A stretch of DNA of 38,074 nucleotides, taken from positions 1 to 38,074 of IMG/VR virus record IMGVR_UViG_3300042922_000487. One strand, 5' to 3'. Positions within the stretch are counted from its first letter, which is position 1. Every line of letters begins with the position of its first letter. Source of the stretch: a virus. Shown piece by piece: positions 1 to 7,698 of the stretch. The notes under the pieces are model-generated. The model saw only the letters and a program-made list of their open reading frames with translations. It made no database searches and was not told the origin of the DNA. A program made the position numbers and the translations under genes.

Positions 1-269
1 GCAGCAACATCGCCCGTGTCACCGAAGACGTAGTTGACCTCACAGGTCACAGTCGTCTTACCGGGACGCTGAAGAACCTGCTTCAGCGTCAGTCGCGGGT
101 CGTCAACGACAGCCTGCGTTTCCGTCAGGTTGAACGTCTTCAGCGAGTAGGTGAGGTCATCACCAGTTGTGATGTCCGCCACCGAAAGCGGGTTGTCCGC
201 CTCCGCGACGAACGCGATACGCAGGTTGTCGTCCCAGTTCACTGACTGGGGAACGGCCTCAGCAACCAT
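1..269 (-). CDS. Major tail (tube) protein, N-terminal part, cut by window edge
   Basis: Reading leftward from ATG at 269 the frame stays open to the edge (89 codons visible). The N-terminus (AEAVPQSVNWDDNLRIAFV) and the following beta-rich, Asp/Thr-rich stretch fit a siphovirus tail-tube subunit, which polymerises into the tail tube. The call rests mainly on position: it follows the tail terminator and precedes (across the missing part) the tape measure whose end lies at the other edge. Its start overlaps the stop of the upstream 55-aa gene by one base (TGATG), with GGAG upstream. The C-terminus is missing, so no domain can be confirmed. Confidence 0.6.
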   Translation of the reverse strand, partial: MVAEAVPQSVNWDDNLRIAFVAEADNPLSVADITTGDDLTYSLKTFNLTETQAVVDDPRLTLKQVLQRPGKTTVTCEVNYVFGDTGDVA

Positions 270-436
270 CAGTTCTCCATTTCGTTGTCGCCCGTGGGCG
301 GCTCAATGGACACGGGTGTGTCCGGGGTCTCCGCCACGGGGCGGAAGTGTTCGGCGAGCTGCGGCCAGCGCTGCCAGTGCGCGACAGTCACGGTCACGCG
401 GTCGCCGCGCTCGTCCTCAAGTTCGATAAGGTCCAC
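269..436 (-). CDS. Small conserved-type protein (55 aa) between tail terminator and tail tube
   Basis: GTG start at 436 preceded by AGGGGG at a good distance; 55 codons ending in TGA that overlaps the tail-tube start. The protein is acidic with the stretch HWQRWPQLAEHFRPV, resembling the short proteins often found beside head/tail genes in actinophages (including the 49-aa product at 2204-2353). Function unknown; the position suggests a structural accessory. It could also be only a translational lead-in for the tube gene. Confidence 0.6.
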   Translation of the reverse strand: MDLIELEDERGDRVTVTVAHWQRWPQLAEHFRPVAETPDTPVSIEPPTGDNEMEN

Positions 437-459
437 GCCGGGTCCCCCTTAAATGCGAA

Positions 460-480
460 AGCCCCGCACAGGGCGGGGCT
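460..480 (-). terminator. Hairpin terminator between tail terminator gene and tail genes
   Basis: Perfect 8-bp stem AGCCCCGC/GCGGGGCT with a 5-nt loop. On the minus strand it is followed by TTTCGC, so it looks like a leftward, possibly weak, terminator or mRNA-processing hairpin placed directly upstream of the GTG start at 436. Confidence 0.6.
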
Positions 481-499
481 TGTGTGACTGGGTCAGAGG

Positions 500-922
500 T
501 CAGGCGGGACGAGCGGTCCACTCGACGGACAGGTCCGCGTAGTACAGGAACGGCTTCACCGACGTATCAGGCAGCACACGGCCAGCCGAACCGAGGGATA
601 CCCGGGCAGGCTGCCGACCAACAATGGTCAGACCGTGACCGATGAGTTGCGTGGTGACGCGGCCCATCATCACCCGCACCGTCGCCGCCGTCGTTCCAAC
701 CACTCGAACGTCGGACTCAAACACGACCGGCCCCGCAAACGACGGCACCAACGTGACCCGGTCCTGCGGAACCTCCAACGGAACCGGGGCGTACAAGATC
801 ACATAGTTGTCGCGGATAAGCACACCGCTCGAGTCGAGACGCACAGTGTCATACACGCGCCCCGCGAGACCCTGGCCGAGCTCGATCTGCGTCTTCAGAG
901 CCGTGTAATACTCGTCGATCAC
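500..922 (-). CDS. Tail terminator / tail completion protein
   Basis: 140 aa. N-terminal helix (MIDEYYTALKTQIELGQGL) followed by alternating beta strands, ending in a strand with YYADLSVEWTARP, the general plan of siphovirus tail-terminator proteins that cap the tail tube at the neck. It sits after the gp10-like neck protein and before the tail tube, exactly where this gene is expected. No catalytic residues. The call is by position and fold-like pattern, not by a diagnostic motif. Confidence 0.6.
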   Translation of the reverse strand: MIDEYYTALKTQIELGQGLAGRVYDTVRLDSSGVLIRDNYVILYAPVPLEVPQDRVTLVPSFAGPVVFESDVRVVGTTAATVRVMMGRVTTQLIGHGLTIVGRQPARVSLGSAGRVLPDTSVKPFLYYADLSVEWTARPA

Positions 923-931
923 AACGGCCCC

Positions 932-1315
932 CTAAAGGATGTCTTCGATAGCGATCTGCAAGCCGCGGATAAAGTCCGGTTCGTTCTTCCGAACCGCATC
1001 CCTGCCCGCGTACTGTGGTGCAGACCGAACCCCACCGTTGGCGTCCTCGACGAGACCAAACGATCCCGAGTCGCCGATAGTCGGGCCGATCTCAGCCTCA
1101 AACCCAGCGCGGGACTCTTTGGTCTCGTACGTGATGTCCGCGGCATACCCGCCCAGCCCGGTCCGGTCAGCCGCCGCACGCCAATCACGTTTGATGTTGT
1201 TCGCCGTGACTTGTACTGCCTTGCGAATATTCGGGGCAACCTTCGCAGGCACACCCTCAAGGTCGGCGGCCAGCTTCATAAGTTCGCTGAAGTCGAACGC
1301 GATCCCATCGGGCAT
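932..1315 (-). CDS. HK97 gp10-like neck / tail-completion protein
   Basis: 127 aa. The pattern DFSELMKLAADLEGVPAKVA, then VQVTANNIKRDW, then Y-ETKES---AEIGP and a helical C-terminus is that of HK97 gp10-like minor proteins, which join head and tail. ATG at 1315 overlaps the stop of the upstream connector gene. Part of the run of connectors between capsid and tail tube. Confidence 0.72.
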   Translation of the reverse strand: MPDGIAFDFSELMKLAADLEGVPAKVAPNIRKAVQVTANNIKRDWRAAADRTGLGGYAADITYETKESRAGFEAEIGPTIGDSGSFGLVEDANGGVRSAPQYAGRDAVRKNEPDFIRGLQIAIEDIL

Positions 1316-1722
1316 CAGGACACCTCCCGGACAGGCCAGCGAGCCGCCGTGACCTGCCCAGCTGAGGGAGGTTCGGAGATCATGAACACGCGACCCACGA
1401 GACTCGCGTCCGCCGTGGACCCCGTGACCCTGACGAACACACCCGGGTTCGCTTCAACAGCCCCCACCGCCACATGCACCTCGAGGCGTGTCACAACCGG
1501 GTACTGTCCACCCGACTCCACGTCTTGACCCTGCACCGCCGCCATCTTCACCCGACCAGCAACACCAGTTGCTACAGGGGTCTCAATGACCGTGGGCTCG
1601 AACGTTTCCGGGTCGACTGGGCCTTCCTCGGTCATGAAGAACGCGAACGTCTCGGTGAACCGGGACACAGCCTGCGCCCGTAGCAGAGGGAGTGCCTGCG
1701 CTAGCTCGTAGCCGAGGTTCAT
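1315..1722 (-). CDS. Head-tail connector (stopper-like) protein
   Basis: 135 aa, starting at ATG 1722 (MNLGYELAQALPLLRAQAVS) with GAGGAG just upstream; a longer reading from 1815 would run into the previous gene and is not favoured. The body (TEEGPVDPETFEPTVIETPV-TGVAGRVK... VTRLEVHV... GRVFMI) has the small beta-barrel look of head-closure proteins, similar to the DUF6093-type proteins of actinophages. It overlaps the upstream adaptor by four bases. Function inferred from location and general pattern. Confidence 0.6.
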   Translation of the reverse strand: MNLGYELAQALPLLRAQAVSRFTETFAFFMTEEGPVDPETFEPTVIETPVATGVAGRVKMAAVQGQDVESGGQYPVVTRLEVHVAVGAVEANPGVFVRVTGSTADASLVGRVFMISEPPSAGQVTAARWPVREVS

Positions 1723-2186
1723 TCCGGCTCCTCGAAGATCGGGTAACCGGCGATGTCGACCCCACACGAGCAGTACAGGGCACCGAAGTTCAGAGAGCAC
1801 CACGGTAGGTGGCACGAGTCGGTTCCGAGCATGTCGATCGTGTACGCCCCGGACGGGTCAGTGAGGCCCAACAGGATCCACCACTCATCAAGGATGGTGA
1901 CGCGCCCACTCCCCGACCGGAAGGTCTTCGACGTGGAACCGTCATCGACCGACCATGTCACCTGGGTTGCATCGTCAGGTCGCTTCACCTGCGCCACGAC
2001 AGCTTCGCGGACGACGTAGTCGACCTTCGCTTCATCGATCGGGTCCACACCCAGCGCGAGCCGGCGGGTCTCGATCAGCATCTCCGCGTCAGAGATCCAC
2101 ATCTCCCACTGCGCGTACGTAGTTGATGCGGGATCGGGGGCGGTCACGCCGAGCGCTACCGCAATGTTGTCGGGAGTCACAGCCAT
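1719..2186 (-). CDS. Head-tail adaptor protein with Cys-rich C-terminal extension
   Basis: 155 aa. The first ~110 residues (PDNIAVALG..., WISDAEMLIETRR, VDYVVREAVVAQVKRP, SGSGRVTILDEWW) are typical of Gp6-type head-tail adaptors that bind the portal. The last ~35 residues hold four Cys (CHLPWC...CSC), an unusual tail for this family that could bind metal or form disulfides. Upstream ATG at 2186 follows a GA-rich ribosome site; it lies just after the capsid and the 49-aa gene. Confidence 0.7.
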   Translation of the reverse strand: MAVTPDNIAVALGVTAPDPASTTYAQWEMWISDAEMLIETRRLALGVDPIDEAKVDYVVREAVVAQVKRPDDATQVTWSVDDGSTSKTFRSGSGRVTILDEWWILLGLTDPSGAYTIDMLGTDSCHLPWCSLNFGALYCSCGVDIAGYPIFEEPE

Positions 2187-2203
2187 GACCGCCCCCTCTC
2201 TGC

Positions 2204-2353
2204 CTAGTCCTCAGACTTCTTCGCCCGCTGCTTCCGCGGAGCCTTGACGGGAGCGGGAACCTCAACGGGTTCCCACTCACCGCCCAGACGCGCGGCCTTC
2301 TCGTCAGGAACGACGACGATCGCGCCGCTCTTGACGTTCCTCAGCCGAGCCAC
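2204..2353 (-). CDS. Small protein (49 aa) directly after major capsid protein
   Basis: GTG at 2353, two bases after the capsid stop; 49 codons. The sequence begins VARLRNVKSGAIVVVPDEKA and continues with a basic C-terminus (KQRAKKSED). Short proteins with a 'NVKSG---VPDEKAARLGG' pattern are common downstream of actinophage capsid genes; their role is not known (decoration or assembly factor possible). No other motif. Confidence 0.65.
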   Translation of the reverse strand: MARLRNVKSGAIVVVPDEKAARLGGEWEPVEVPAPVKAPRKQRAKKSED

Positions 2354-2355
2354 GA

Positions 2356-3252
2356 TCAGACGAGGTCGTGGATCTTCGCGAACGCGTTCAGGTCCGCGAT
2401 TCCCCAGCCGTAGACGACCTCCGCACGGAACGCGACCTGGTTCTTGCGCTTCAGGTCACCGCCACCGTCCGGGTCACCGTAACGAATGACCTCAAGACCG
2501 ATCGACTTCTGAACACCCCAGCGGATGGCGGAGAAGTCTCCGACGAAACCGAGGACGTCCGTGTCGACCGCGAGGACACCGGTACCACGAACCGTGTTGG
2601 ACACGGAAGCGCGGTGGCCGTCGAGCTCGCTGGTCTCGATTCCGAGGCGGAAGTTCGGGTAGAGCTTCTGCTCGGAGTTCACGCCACGCAGGGCGGAGAA
2701 CTTGGCCGCGTAGGTCGGGTCGAGCGCGATGTCGCGGGGAACGAATCCATCCGCGAGCACGAGAGCGTCGGCCGCGTCGAGGCTGACGTACGGCTTGTCC
2801 GCCGCCACGTACTCAACAACGTTGGTCGTGTCCGTGAGGCCACCGTTCATGGCGGCGACAACCGCGCCGCCGGTCGGGTTGATCTCGTGGAACACACCGA
2901 AGTCGAGCGCCCGCGAGAGCGCCGGCTGAATGAGGTCGAGGATCTCGTCCACGATCTCGAGCTGACGGTCCTCGTCCGCCCACAGAACCTCTTCGTTGAA
3001 ACGGAGGGTCTTGTGGAACTTGAACGGCTTGATCGTCTTCGACGTCGGAGTGATCGTCGAAGCACCCTTGTCGCCACCTTCAGCGACGTACTCGGCCTCG
3101 CCGATGTCGAACGTCCACGACTCACCCTCACCGAACGTCATCGGAGTCTGGGCGGACAGGGTGGCAACGGCCGACCCGTTCTGGATCGCACCAAGCCAGG
3201 GTGCGATCTTCTGCTTGGGGATCGAGAGCGACCCCGTAGCAAGTGATGCCAT
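2356..3252 (-). CDS. Major capsid protein (HK97 fold)
   Basis: 298 aa. Features of HK97-type capsid proteins without a large delta domain: N-arm followed by WLGAIQNGSAVATLSAQTPM, the E-loop-like GEGESWTFDIGEAEYVAEGGDKG, spine-helix region EILDLIQPALSRALDFGVF, and a C-terminal P-domain strand ending FRAEVVYGWGIADLNAFAKI. Preceded by a scaffold gene and followed by connectors, the usual order. High confidence in the assignment. Confidence 0.9.
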   Translation of the reverse strand: MASLATGSLSIPKQKIAPWLGAIQNGSAVATLSAQTPMTFGEGESWTFDIGEAEYVAEGGDKGASTITPTSKTIKPFKFHKTLRFNEEVLWADEDRQLEIVDEILDLIQPALSRALDFGVFHEINPTGGAVVAAMNGGLTDTTNVVEYVAADKPYVSLDAADALVLADGFVPRDIALDPTYAAKFSALRGVNSEQKLYPNFRLGIETSELDGHRASVSNTVRGTGVLAVDTDVLGFVGDFSAIRWGVQKSIGLEVIRYGDPDGGGDLKRKNQVAFRAEVVYGWGIADLNAFAKIHDLV

Positions 3253-3267
3253 AATCTTGCCTTTCGG

Positions 3268-3723
3268 TTAGTCGGCGCTGTCGAACAGGTTCCGCGCGAA
3301 CTCGCGCATCTCCGTGTCGTCGGCGCCTGATGTCTTGGAATCGCCCTCCTTGGGAGCGACGTTTCCCTGCTTCTTGTGGTCGACGGTGCGCTCCGCGAGC
3401 CGTGCGGCCTGCTTCGTCAACGTGTCCTCGTCGGTACCAGTGAGGAACAGTGCGGCGTCTTCGTCGGAGATGCCGTGGGTTGCCTGAACGCGGCTGACAA
3501 GCGCACTGCGCTTTGCCGCGCCGAGCTCCTCGCGCAACGTGGCGAGATCATTCGCCAACTTCTCCGCGTCTGTCTGACCAGCCTCGAGAGCGTCGGCGCG
3601 CGCCTTGTTCTCCTTGGCGCGGCCCTCCCACTTGCGGGAATGTTCGAGCGCTTCCTCGTACTTGGCTTTCCAGTCCGTCGTGTCCTGTTCCTGCTCCCCG
3701 TGCGGGGCGTTTTCCTCAGCCAT
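3268..3723 (-). CDS. Capsid scaffolding protein
   Basis: 151 aa, highly charged and almost entirely helical. A long predicted coiled coil covers about residues 17-75 (YEEALEHSRKWEGRAKENKA... ELGAAKRSALVSRV). The C-terminus has the acidic/basic capsid-binding look (DDTEMREFARNLFDSAD). Scaffolds of this length, charge and position (just before the capsid gene) guide procapsid assembly and leave before packaging. Confidence 0.82.
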   Translation of the reverse strand: MAEENAPHGEQEQDTTDWKAKYEEALEHSRKWEGRAKENKARADALEAGQTDAEKLANDLATLREELGAAKRSALVSRVQATHGISDEDAALFLTGTDEDTLTKQAARLAERTVDHKKQGNVAPKEGDSKTSGADDTEMREFARNLFDSAD

Positions 3724-3766
3724 GCGGCCCTCTCACTTAGGTTTCGCCCGTGCGGGCATGAAGAAA

Positions 3767-3785
3767 CCCACCCGAGAGGGGTGGG
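3767..3785 (-). terminator. Hairpin terminator between MuF-like and scaffold genes
   Basis: CCCACCC/GGGTGGG stem (7 bp, 5-nt loop). On the minus strand it is followed by TTTCTTC. A second, smaller GCCCG/CGGGC hairpin lies just downstream at 3746-3757. Likely attenuates or processes the late leftward transcript ahead of the highly expressed capsid genes. Confidence 0.6.
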
Positions 3786-3808
3786 CTGATCCCGACGTAT
3801 CGGGAAGT

Positions 3809-4480
3809 TCAATCCGGGTAGTTCGCTTCCAAGTACTCGCGAACACGTCTCCGCGTTTCCGGCGTCTTGTTCCGCCGGCTCGCCATGTACTGGAATTCGC
3901 CCACCTCGGTCCCGGGGTCGTTCTCCCGGAAAACTGGCTGCGCGGTGCAGTGACAGTTCGGGTGGGAGGCGAACTGCGCTGTCGCCTGCCGGTACACCGC
4001 GCCGCGGTCAGCCAGCATTCGGCAGAACTTGCACCCACTGGACGCGATTCGCCGCCAACCCACCGATTGGGGGTCGTTTCGACGGTTCGTCAGGATCGTG
4101 TCCCGGTACGGCCTGGCCGTTTCGAGCTGCACGATCTCCGCCAGCCGCTTACCGGACAGTTCCTCGTCATCCGAGAACAACGGGTCCGACGCCCATGCGA
4201 CGCCCCGCCGAATCTTCACCGTCCGGTCATTCACGACGAACTCGGTGACGAACGTCGAGTCTCTGACGCCAGCCCTGTCGCGCTCCTCCGCATAGAAATC
4301 GACCGCGAGAGCCGCCGACCCCTCGGAGAAGTACCCGATGATCTCCGGGACACCGTTGAGAAGTGCCGCGCGGCGCGCTGTGGGGCTGCCTGACAGCCCA
4401 ACAAGCAACCCGACCGCCGTGTCTACAGACTCAGTCGTCACTAGCTGTAGCGCCCGTTTCGACTCGCTCGCTGTCACCAT
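3809..4480 (-). CDS. MuF-like minor capsid (head morphogenesis) protein
   Basis: 223 aa. Follows portal with a 50-bp overlap, the standard place for MuF/VG15-type minor head proteins. The C-terminal half has the family hallmark: CKFCRMLADRGAVY followed ~15 residues later by HPNCHCTAQPVF, a Cys/His cluster (about residues 150-180). The C-terminus is basic (RRNKTPETRRRVREYLEAN). Some relatives are capsid-injected effectors, but no toxin domain is added here. Confidence 0.78.
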   Translation of the reverse strand: MVTASESKRALQLVTTESVDTAVGLLVGLSGSPTARRAALLNGVPEIIGYFSEGSAALAVDFYAEERDRAGVRDSTFVTEFVVNDRTVKIRRGVAWASDPLFSDDEELSGKRLAEIVQLETARPYRDTILTNRRNDPQSVGWRRIASSGCKFCRMLADRGAVYRQATAQFASHPNCHCTAQPVFRENDPGTEVGEFQYMASRRNKTPETRRRVREYLEANYPD

Positions 4481-5867
4481 TCGCGACCGCCCTCGAGTTC
4501 AACACCGCACGCACAACAGCGCGACCGTCCGCCTTCTGCTTCTCCGCAAGAGCACGCTTGATCTGCTGCTCCGTAAGACCCAGCAGCTCGAGACCAACTT
4601 CGGTCTCGGCAAGCCACGGAACCGCTGCAAGCTGCTTCTGCCCGGCGTCCGCAGCGGCCGACTTCGACACGTACTGCGGGTTCCGCCACTTCGTGTCGAT
4701 CGACGCCCACTCGGCCGGAATCCTGTCAAGGTCGTTCTGAATCGCGAGCGCACGAGTCACCGCACGACGAACAGAAATTGACCAGTCGTCGGTCGCACCC
4801 TCAGCCTCAGCAAGCAGGTTCTCCCGCGCCTCCGAGTAGGAGTCCGCAGCGGTCGGGTTCGCCATGTCCGTCAACGCAAAGTCCGCGTCCGACAGGTCGA
4901 ACTCCCGCGCCTCAAGCTTCGCCAGCGCGTTCAACTGCGCCAGATGCGCCTCAGGAGACTCAGCCTTGAACTGCTTGATATCCGCACGAGGACTAGCCGC
5001 GTCGTCATCATCGGGCACACCGAACACACGCCCAAGAGCGACCTGCCACGACGCCTTCTGCGTCCCGTCAGCGTTCTTGAAGATCGCATCACTCGCACCC
5101 AGCAGCCACAACTGCGGAATCGAGTAGATGTCCATGTGGCCTTCCATGCGAATCAACGCACGAACGGCGGCATCCTGAAGCCCCATCGTCGCCCGCGTGA
5201 TACGCGAACGACCCATCCGACGCGACGCCCGCGGCCGGTACACCATCGGATCCGCCGGCACACCCCACGGATGCTCCGACCGCCCCACCGACCACTTCGA
5301 ACCATCCTTGTCGGCGTTGATCGTCAGCCCGTCCAGATACAGGACAAACCCCGTCAACTTCCCGTCCTTCATGGACGTCACCGACAGCAGGTTCTCCAGC
5401 TTCCGCTTACGGTTGTTCCACACACCGGTCGCGCGCAACGCATCCTTAGCGTGGACAAGAGCCTTCGGTTCACCCCCCGACTCGTCACCACGCGTCGTAA
5501 TCAGATACGACACACCATTGATGAGCGAATCAGTACGAGCGTTCGCGATCTCCGACAGTAGGAAGTTCGCATCCGTCAGTTCCTGCATCCCAAGAGAGTT
5601 CAGGTCACCATCGGACCAACTCATCCCCTCGAGATTGCATCGACGCGCCAGACCGTCAACACCCTTAGCATTCCACCCCAGCACCAAACCCAGACGCTTG
5701 TACTGCGGCGGAATAACCGACCCAACCTGCTTGATCGCACGCTTCCCGTCGTACACAGACGCCCGAAGAAGGTTCCGCTTCGACTTCGCCTCCAACTGCT
5801 CGATGAGCAGATTCAGGGTGACAGTCTCGTCTTCCGAGAGCCCCGGAACGCGCAGCGTTTCACTCAC
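4431..5867 (-). CDS. Portal protein (SPP1 gp6-like)
   Basis: 478 aa, the usual portal length. The N-terminal part (KRNLLRASVYDGKRAIKQVG, ...LGWNAKGVDGLARR) and the middle ALIRMEGHMDIYSIPQLWLLGA and ADSYSEARENLLAEAEGATD are typical of SPP1-type portals in actinophages. It forms the ring through which DNA enters. Its start overlaps the terminase stop by four bases. The alternative frames here are shadows. Confidence 0.9.
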   Translation of the reverse strand: MSETLRVPGLSEDETVTLNLLIEQLEAKSKRNLLRASVYDGKRAIKQVGSVIPPQYKRLGLVLGWNAKGVDGLARRCNLEGMSWSDGDLNSLGMQELTDANFLLSEIANARTDSLINGVSYLITTRGDESGGEPKALVHAKDALRATGVWNNRKRKLENLLSVTSMKDGKLTGFVLYLDGLTINADKDGSKWSVGRSEHPWGVPADPMVYRPRASRRMGRSRITRATMGLQDAAVRALIRMEGHMDIYSIPQLWLLGASDAIFKNADGTQKASWQVALGRVFGVPDDDDAASPRADIKQFKAESPEAHLAQLNALAKLEAREFDLSDADFALTDMANPTAADSYSEARENLLAEAEGATDDWSISVRRAVTRALAIQNDLDRIPAEWASIDTKWRNPQYVSKSAAADAGQKQLAAVPWLAETEVGLELLGLTEQQIKRALAEKQKADGRAVVRAVLNSRAVANGDSERVETGATASDD

Positions 5868-7348
5868 AGAACCACCGCCGTCCTAGATCCAGAGCGTCGA
5901 GTGGGACGCTTTACGTTGTCGTTCTGAGCGCCCCAAAGGGCAAGAGTGATGGCGACTACGGGGGTAATGTCCGACGCGGCGTCCTTGCGGTTCCACGCCC
6001 ACCCCGCGCCGAGCGGGCGCTTACGCGCCATCGAGAGAGCAAGATTCACCGGCGGCTGATCGGTGTGACGTACCGTCGGGTTCGGGCTGACGACCGAGTC
6101 GTAAAACTTCGCGCACGCGATAGCCATGTCCCGACCCTCCGCGCCCGCCAATGTCACTTCCACATCAGTTCCGATGAGGAAGTTCCGGTCACGTCGCCGT
6201 TCGACCAGACCGGACATCTCATCCACGACGATGGAGTGCAACTTGTTCCTCTCGGAACGCGCCTTGATCCAAGGAATAACCCAGTCAACGCCGCGCCGAG
6301 ATTCGTCCATCTCCACGTGCCACAAACCGTCTGCGCGCAGCCCCGCAAGTCCCACCGAAGCCACATCGCGACCGGGAGGTACGTCGATTGCCAGAGTGAG
6401 GCGTTCAATCGGCATGGAAGCCGGGTCGGCCACGGCGGCCCACTCCGATTCGCTGATCACTCGGTGCTGCGAGTCGGCATCCCAGATACCCATCGCTTCC
6501 CGCAGGAATGAATCCTCCGAGAGTTGCTTCCGCATGCGCTGGATCGCCTCAGCGGGTGTCCGGTGGGGGAATGACGGGTTGGCCTTGGCCTGCTGGTCCA
6601 GATCGTCGGGGTTGGCGTTCTGATCGGCACTGAACTCGATGTACAGCGTCTCGCCGGAACCGCTACCGCTCTCGAGTGCTTCGTTACGCAGGCGCTCGAA
6701 GACTTCGCCCGGGTCGATAGGCCGCGGCGGAGTCCCCGTGAACAGTGCCAGCGCGTTCGGCGCCGCGTTCATCGCCGGAAGCATGTCGTCCAGCGCCCGC
6801 TCAGTAAGAATCTGCGCCTCGTCAAAGACCTCTACGTCAACCTTCGCGAAACCACGACCGAACCCGGTCTCGCGAGCTCCGAACATGATCCGGGAGCCGT
6901 TGCGGAACTTGATCTCTTCAGAACCTGCCGCGGTGAATACCTGCTCCACGAACGGAGCAATCTTGCGTCGTTTAGCCATGCCCTGCATCGACCGGAAGGT
7001 CTCTTTGGCCGTCTTCAACCGGTGAGCGGTCCACAAGACCGTCGTCCGCGGGTTCAGCAGGCACAGCGCAAACACGATGGCACCCAGCAGGTACGTCTTT
7101 CCGACCTGGCGGGGAATCGACATAGCAACGCCACCAACCGTGGCAGCGTACTTACCGTCCTCGCGCTTAGCCAGAATCGCCCGGCCCGCCCCGTCCTGCC
7201 ACTGGTCGAACGTCAACCCGAGCGCAAGACACTTGTCGCGCACCGCCGGCCAGCCGGTAGACACGATCCCCTTCGGCAGGACGACATGGCGCGCAGTGTC
7301 AGATAGCTTCGGCGTCCCAGGCTTCGTCGGGGGTTCGACTGTCACCAT
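5864..7348 (-). CDS. terL: Terminase large subunit
   Basis: 494 aa from ATG 7348, chosen because AGGAGG lies 9 bp upstream; the frame is open to 7390 but that adds only an Arg-rich stretch. The ATPase domain has a Walker A variant SIPRQVGKT (about residues 77-85), a coupling region WTAHRLKTAKETF and Walker B VEVFDEAQ (DE at 176-177), with LFTGTPPRP as motif III. The C-terminal half shows the RNase H-like nuclease Asp in LTLAIDVPPGRDVASVG and IVVDEMSG. It pumps and cuts the DNA during packaging. Overlaps terminase small by 50 bp. Confidence 0.93.
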   Translation of the reverse strand: MVTVEPPTKPGTPKLSDTARHVVLPKGIVSTGWPAVRDKCLALGLTFDQWQDGAGRAILAKREDGKYAATVGGVAMSIPRQVGKTYLLGAIVFALCLLNPRTTVLWTAHRLKTAKETFRSMQGMAKRRKIAPFVEQVFTAAGSEEIKFRNGSRIMFGARETGFGRGFAKVDVEVFDEAQILTERALDDMLPAMNAAPNALALFTGTPPRPIDPGEVFERLRNEALESGSGSGETLYIEFSADQNANPDDLDQQAKANPSFPHRTPAEAIQRMRKQLSEDSFLREAMGIWDADSQHRVISESEWAAVADPASMPIERLTLAIDVPPGRDVASVGLAGLRADGLWHVEMDESRRGVDWVIPWIKARSERNKLHSIVVDEMSGLVERRRDRNFLIGTDVEVTLAGAEGRDMAIACAKFYDSVVSPNPTVRHTDQPPVNLALSMARKRPLGAGWAWNRKDAASDITPVVAITLALWGAQNDNVKRPTRRSGSRTAVVL

Positions 7349-7610
7349 CCTCGTCAGCCTCCTGCTTCGCCTTCGCCTCAATCGCCTCAATCTCTCGGGC
7401 GATCTCTTGCAACCGACGCGTCAGCGCTGCCAGGTCTCGAGGTGGACAGTTCGGGTCCTGAACGGCCTTCGCCACCCGGTTACGCATAGAAACCAGCAGC
7501 TCAAGCTGACTGCCACCCTCCGCAGCCTCCAGAACGCCCTTGACCTTCGGCACAGTGGGCGGCTTCTCGTCCTCACCGAGGGCACGAAGCCCCTTCTTGG
7601 GATCAGCCAT
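7299..7610 (-). CDS. terS: Terminase small subunit
   Basis: 103 aa. Basic/acidic helical protein with SQLELLVSMRNRVAKAVQDP and PPRDLAALTRRLQEIAREIEAIEAKAK, typical of actinophage small terminases that recognise the packaging site. Starts after GGGGG at a 7-bp distance. The 80 bp upstream (7617-7698), with a T-run on the minus strand, and the nearby HNH genes are where a cos or pac site is usually found; I cannot identify the cut site itself. Confidence 0.78.
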   Translation of the reverse strand: MADPKKGLRALGEDEKPPTVPKVKGVLEAAEGGSQLELLVSMRNRVAKAVQDPNCPPRDLAALTRRLQEIAREIEAIEAKAKQEADEDGDSRTPDEAWDAEAI

Positions 7611-7698
7611 GGCAGAACCCCCTGTGGAAAAAACGGCCAGAATGTACGTCTCCTACACCCGGAGACCTGCTGAGAGGTCGAGGGGGGAGGCGGCGCCC

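Noticed and set aside
635-1528. 297-codon plus-strand open frame over the connector genes
   Set aside because: It is antisense to four well-supported overlapping neck genes, is Arg/His rich, and mirrors their codon pattern; no SD or family.
2368-3246. 292-codon plus-strand open frame over the capsid gene
   Set aside because: Shadow of the capsid gene on the other strand, with Arg/Val/Glu bias from reversed codons.
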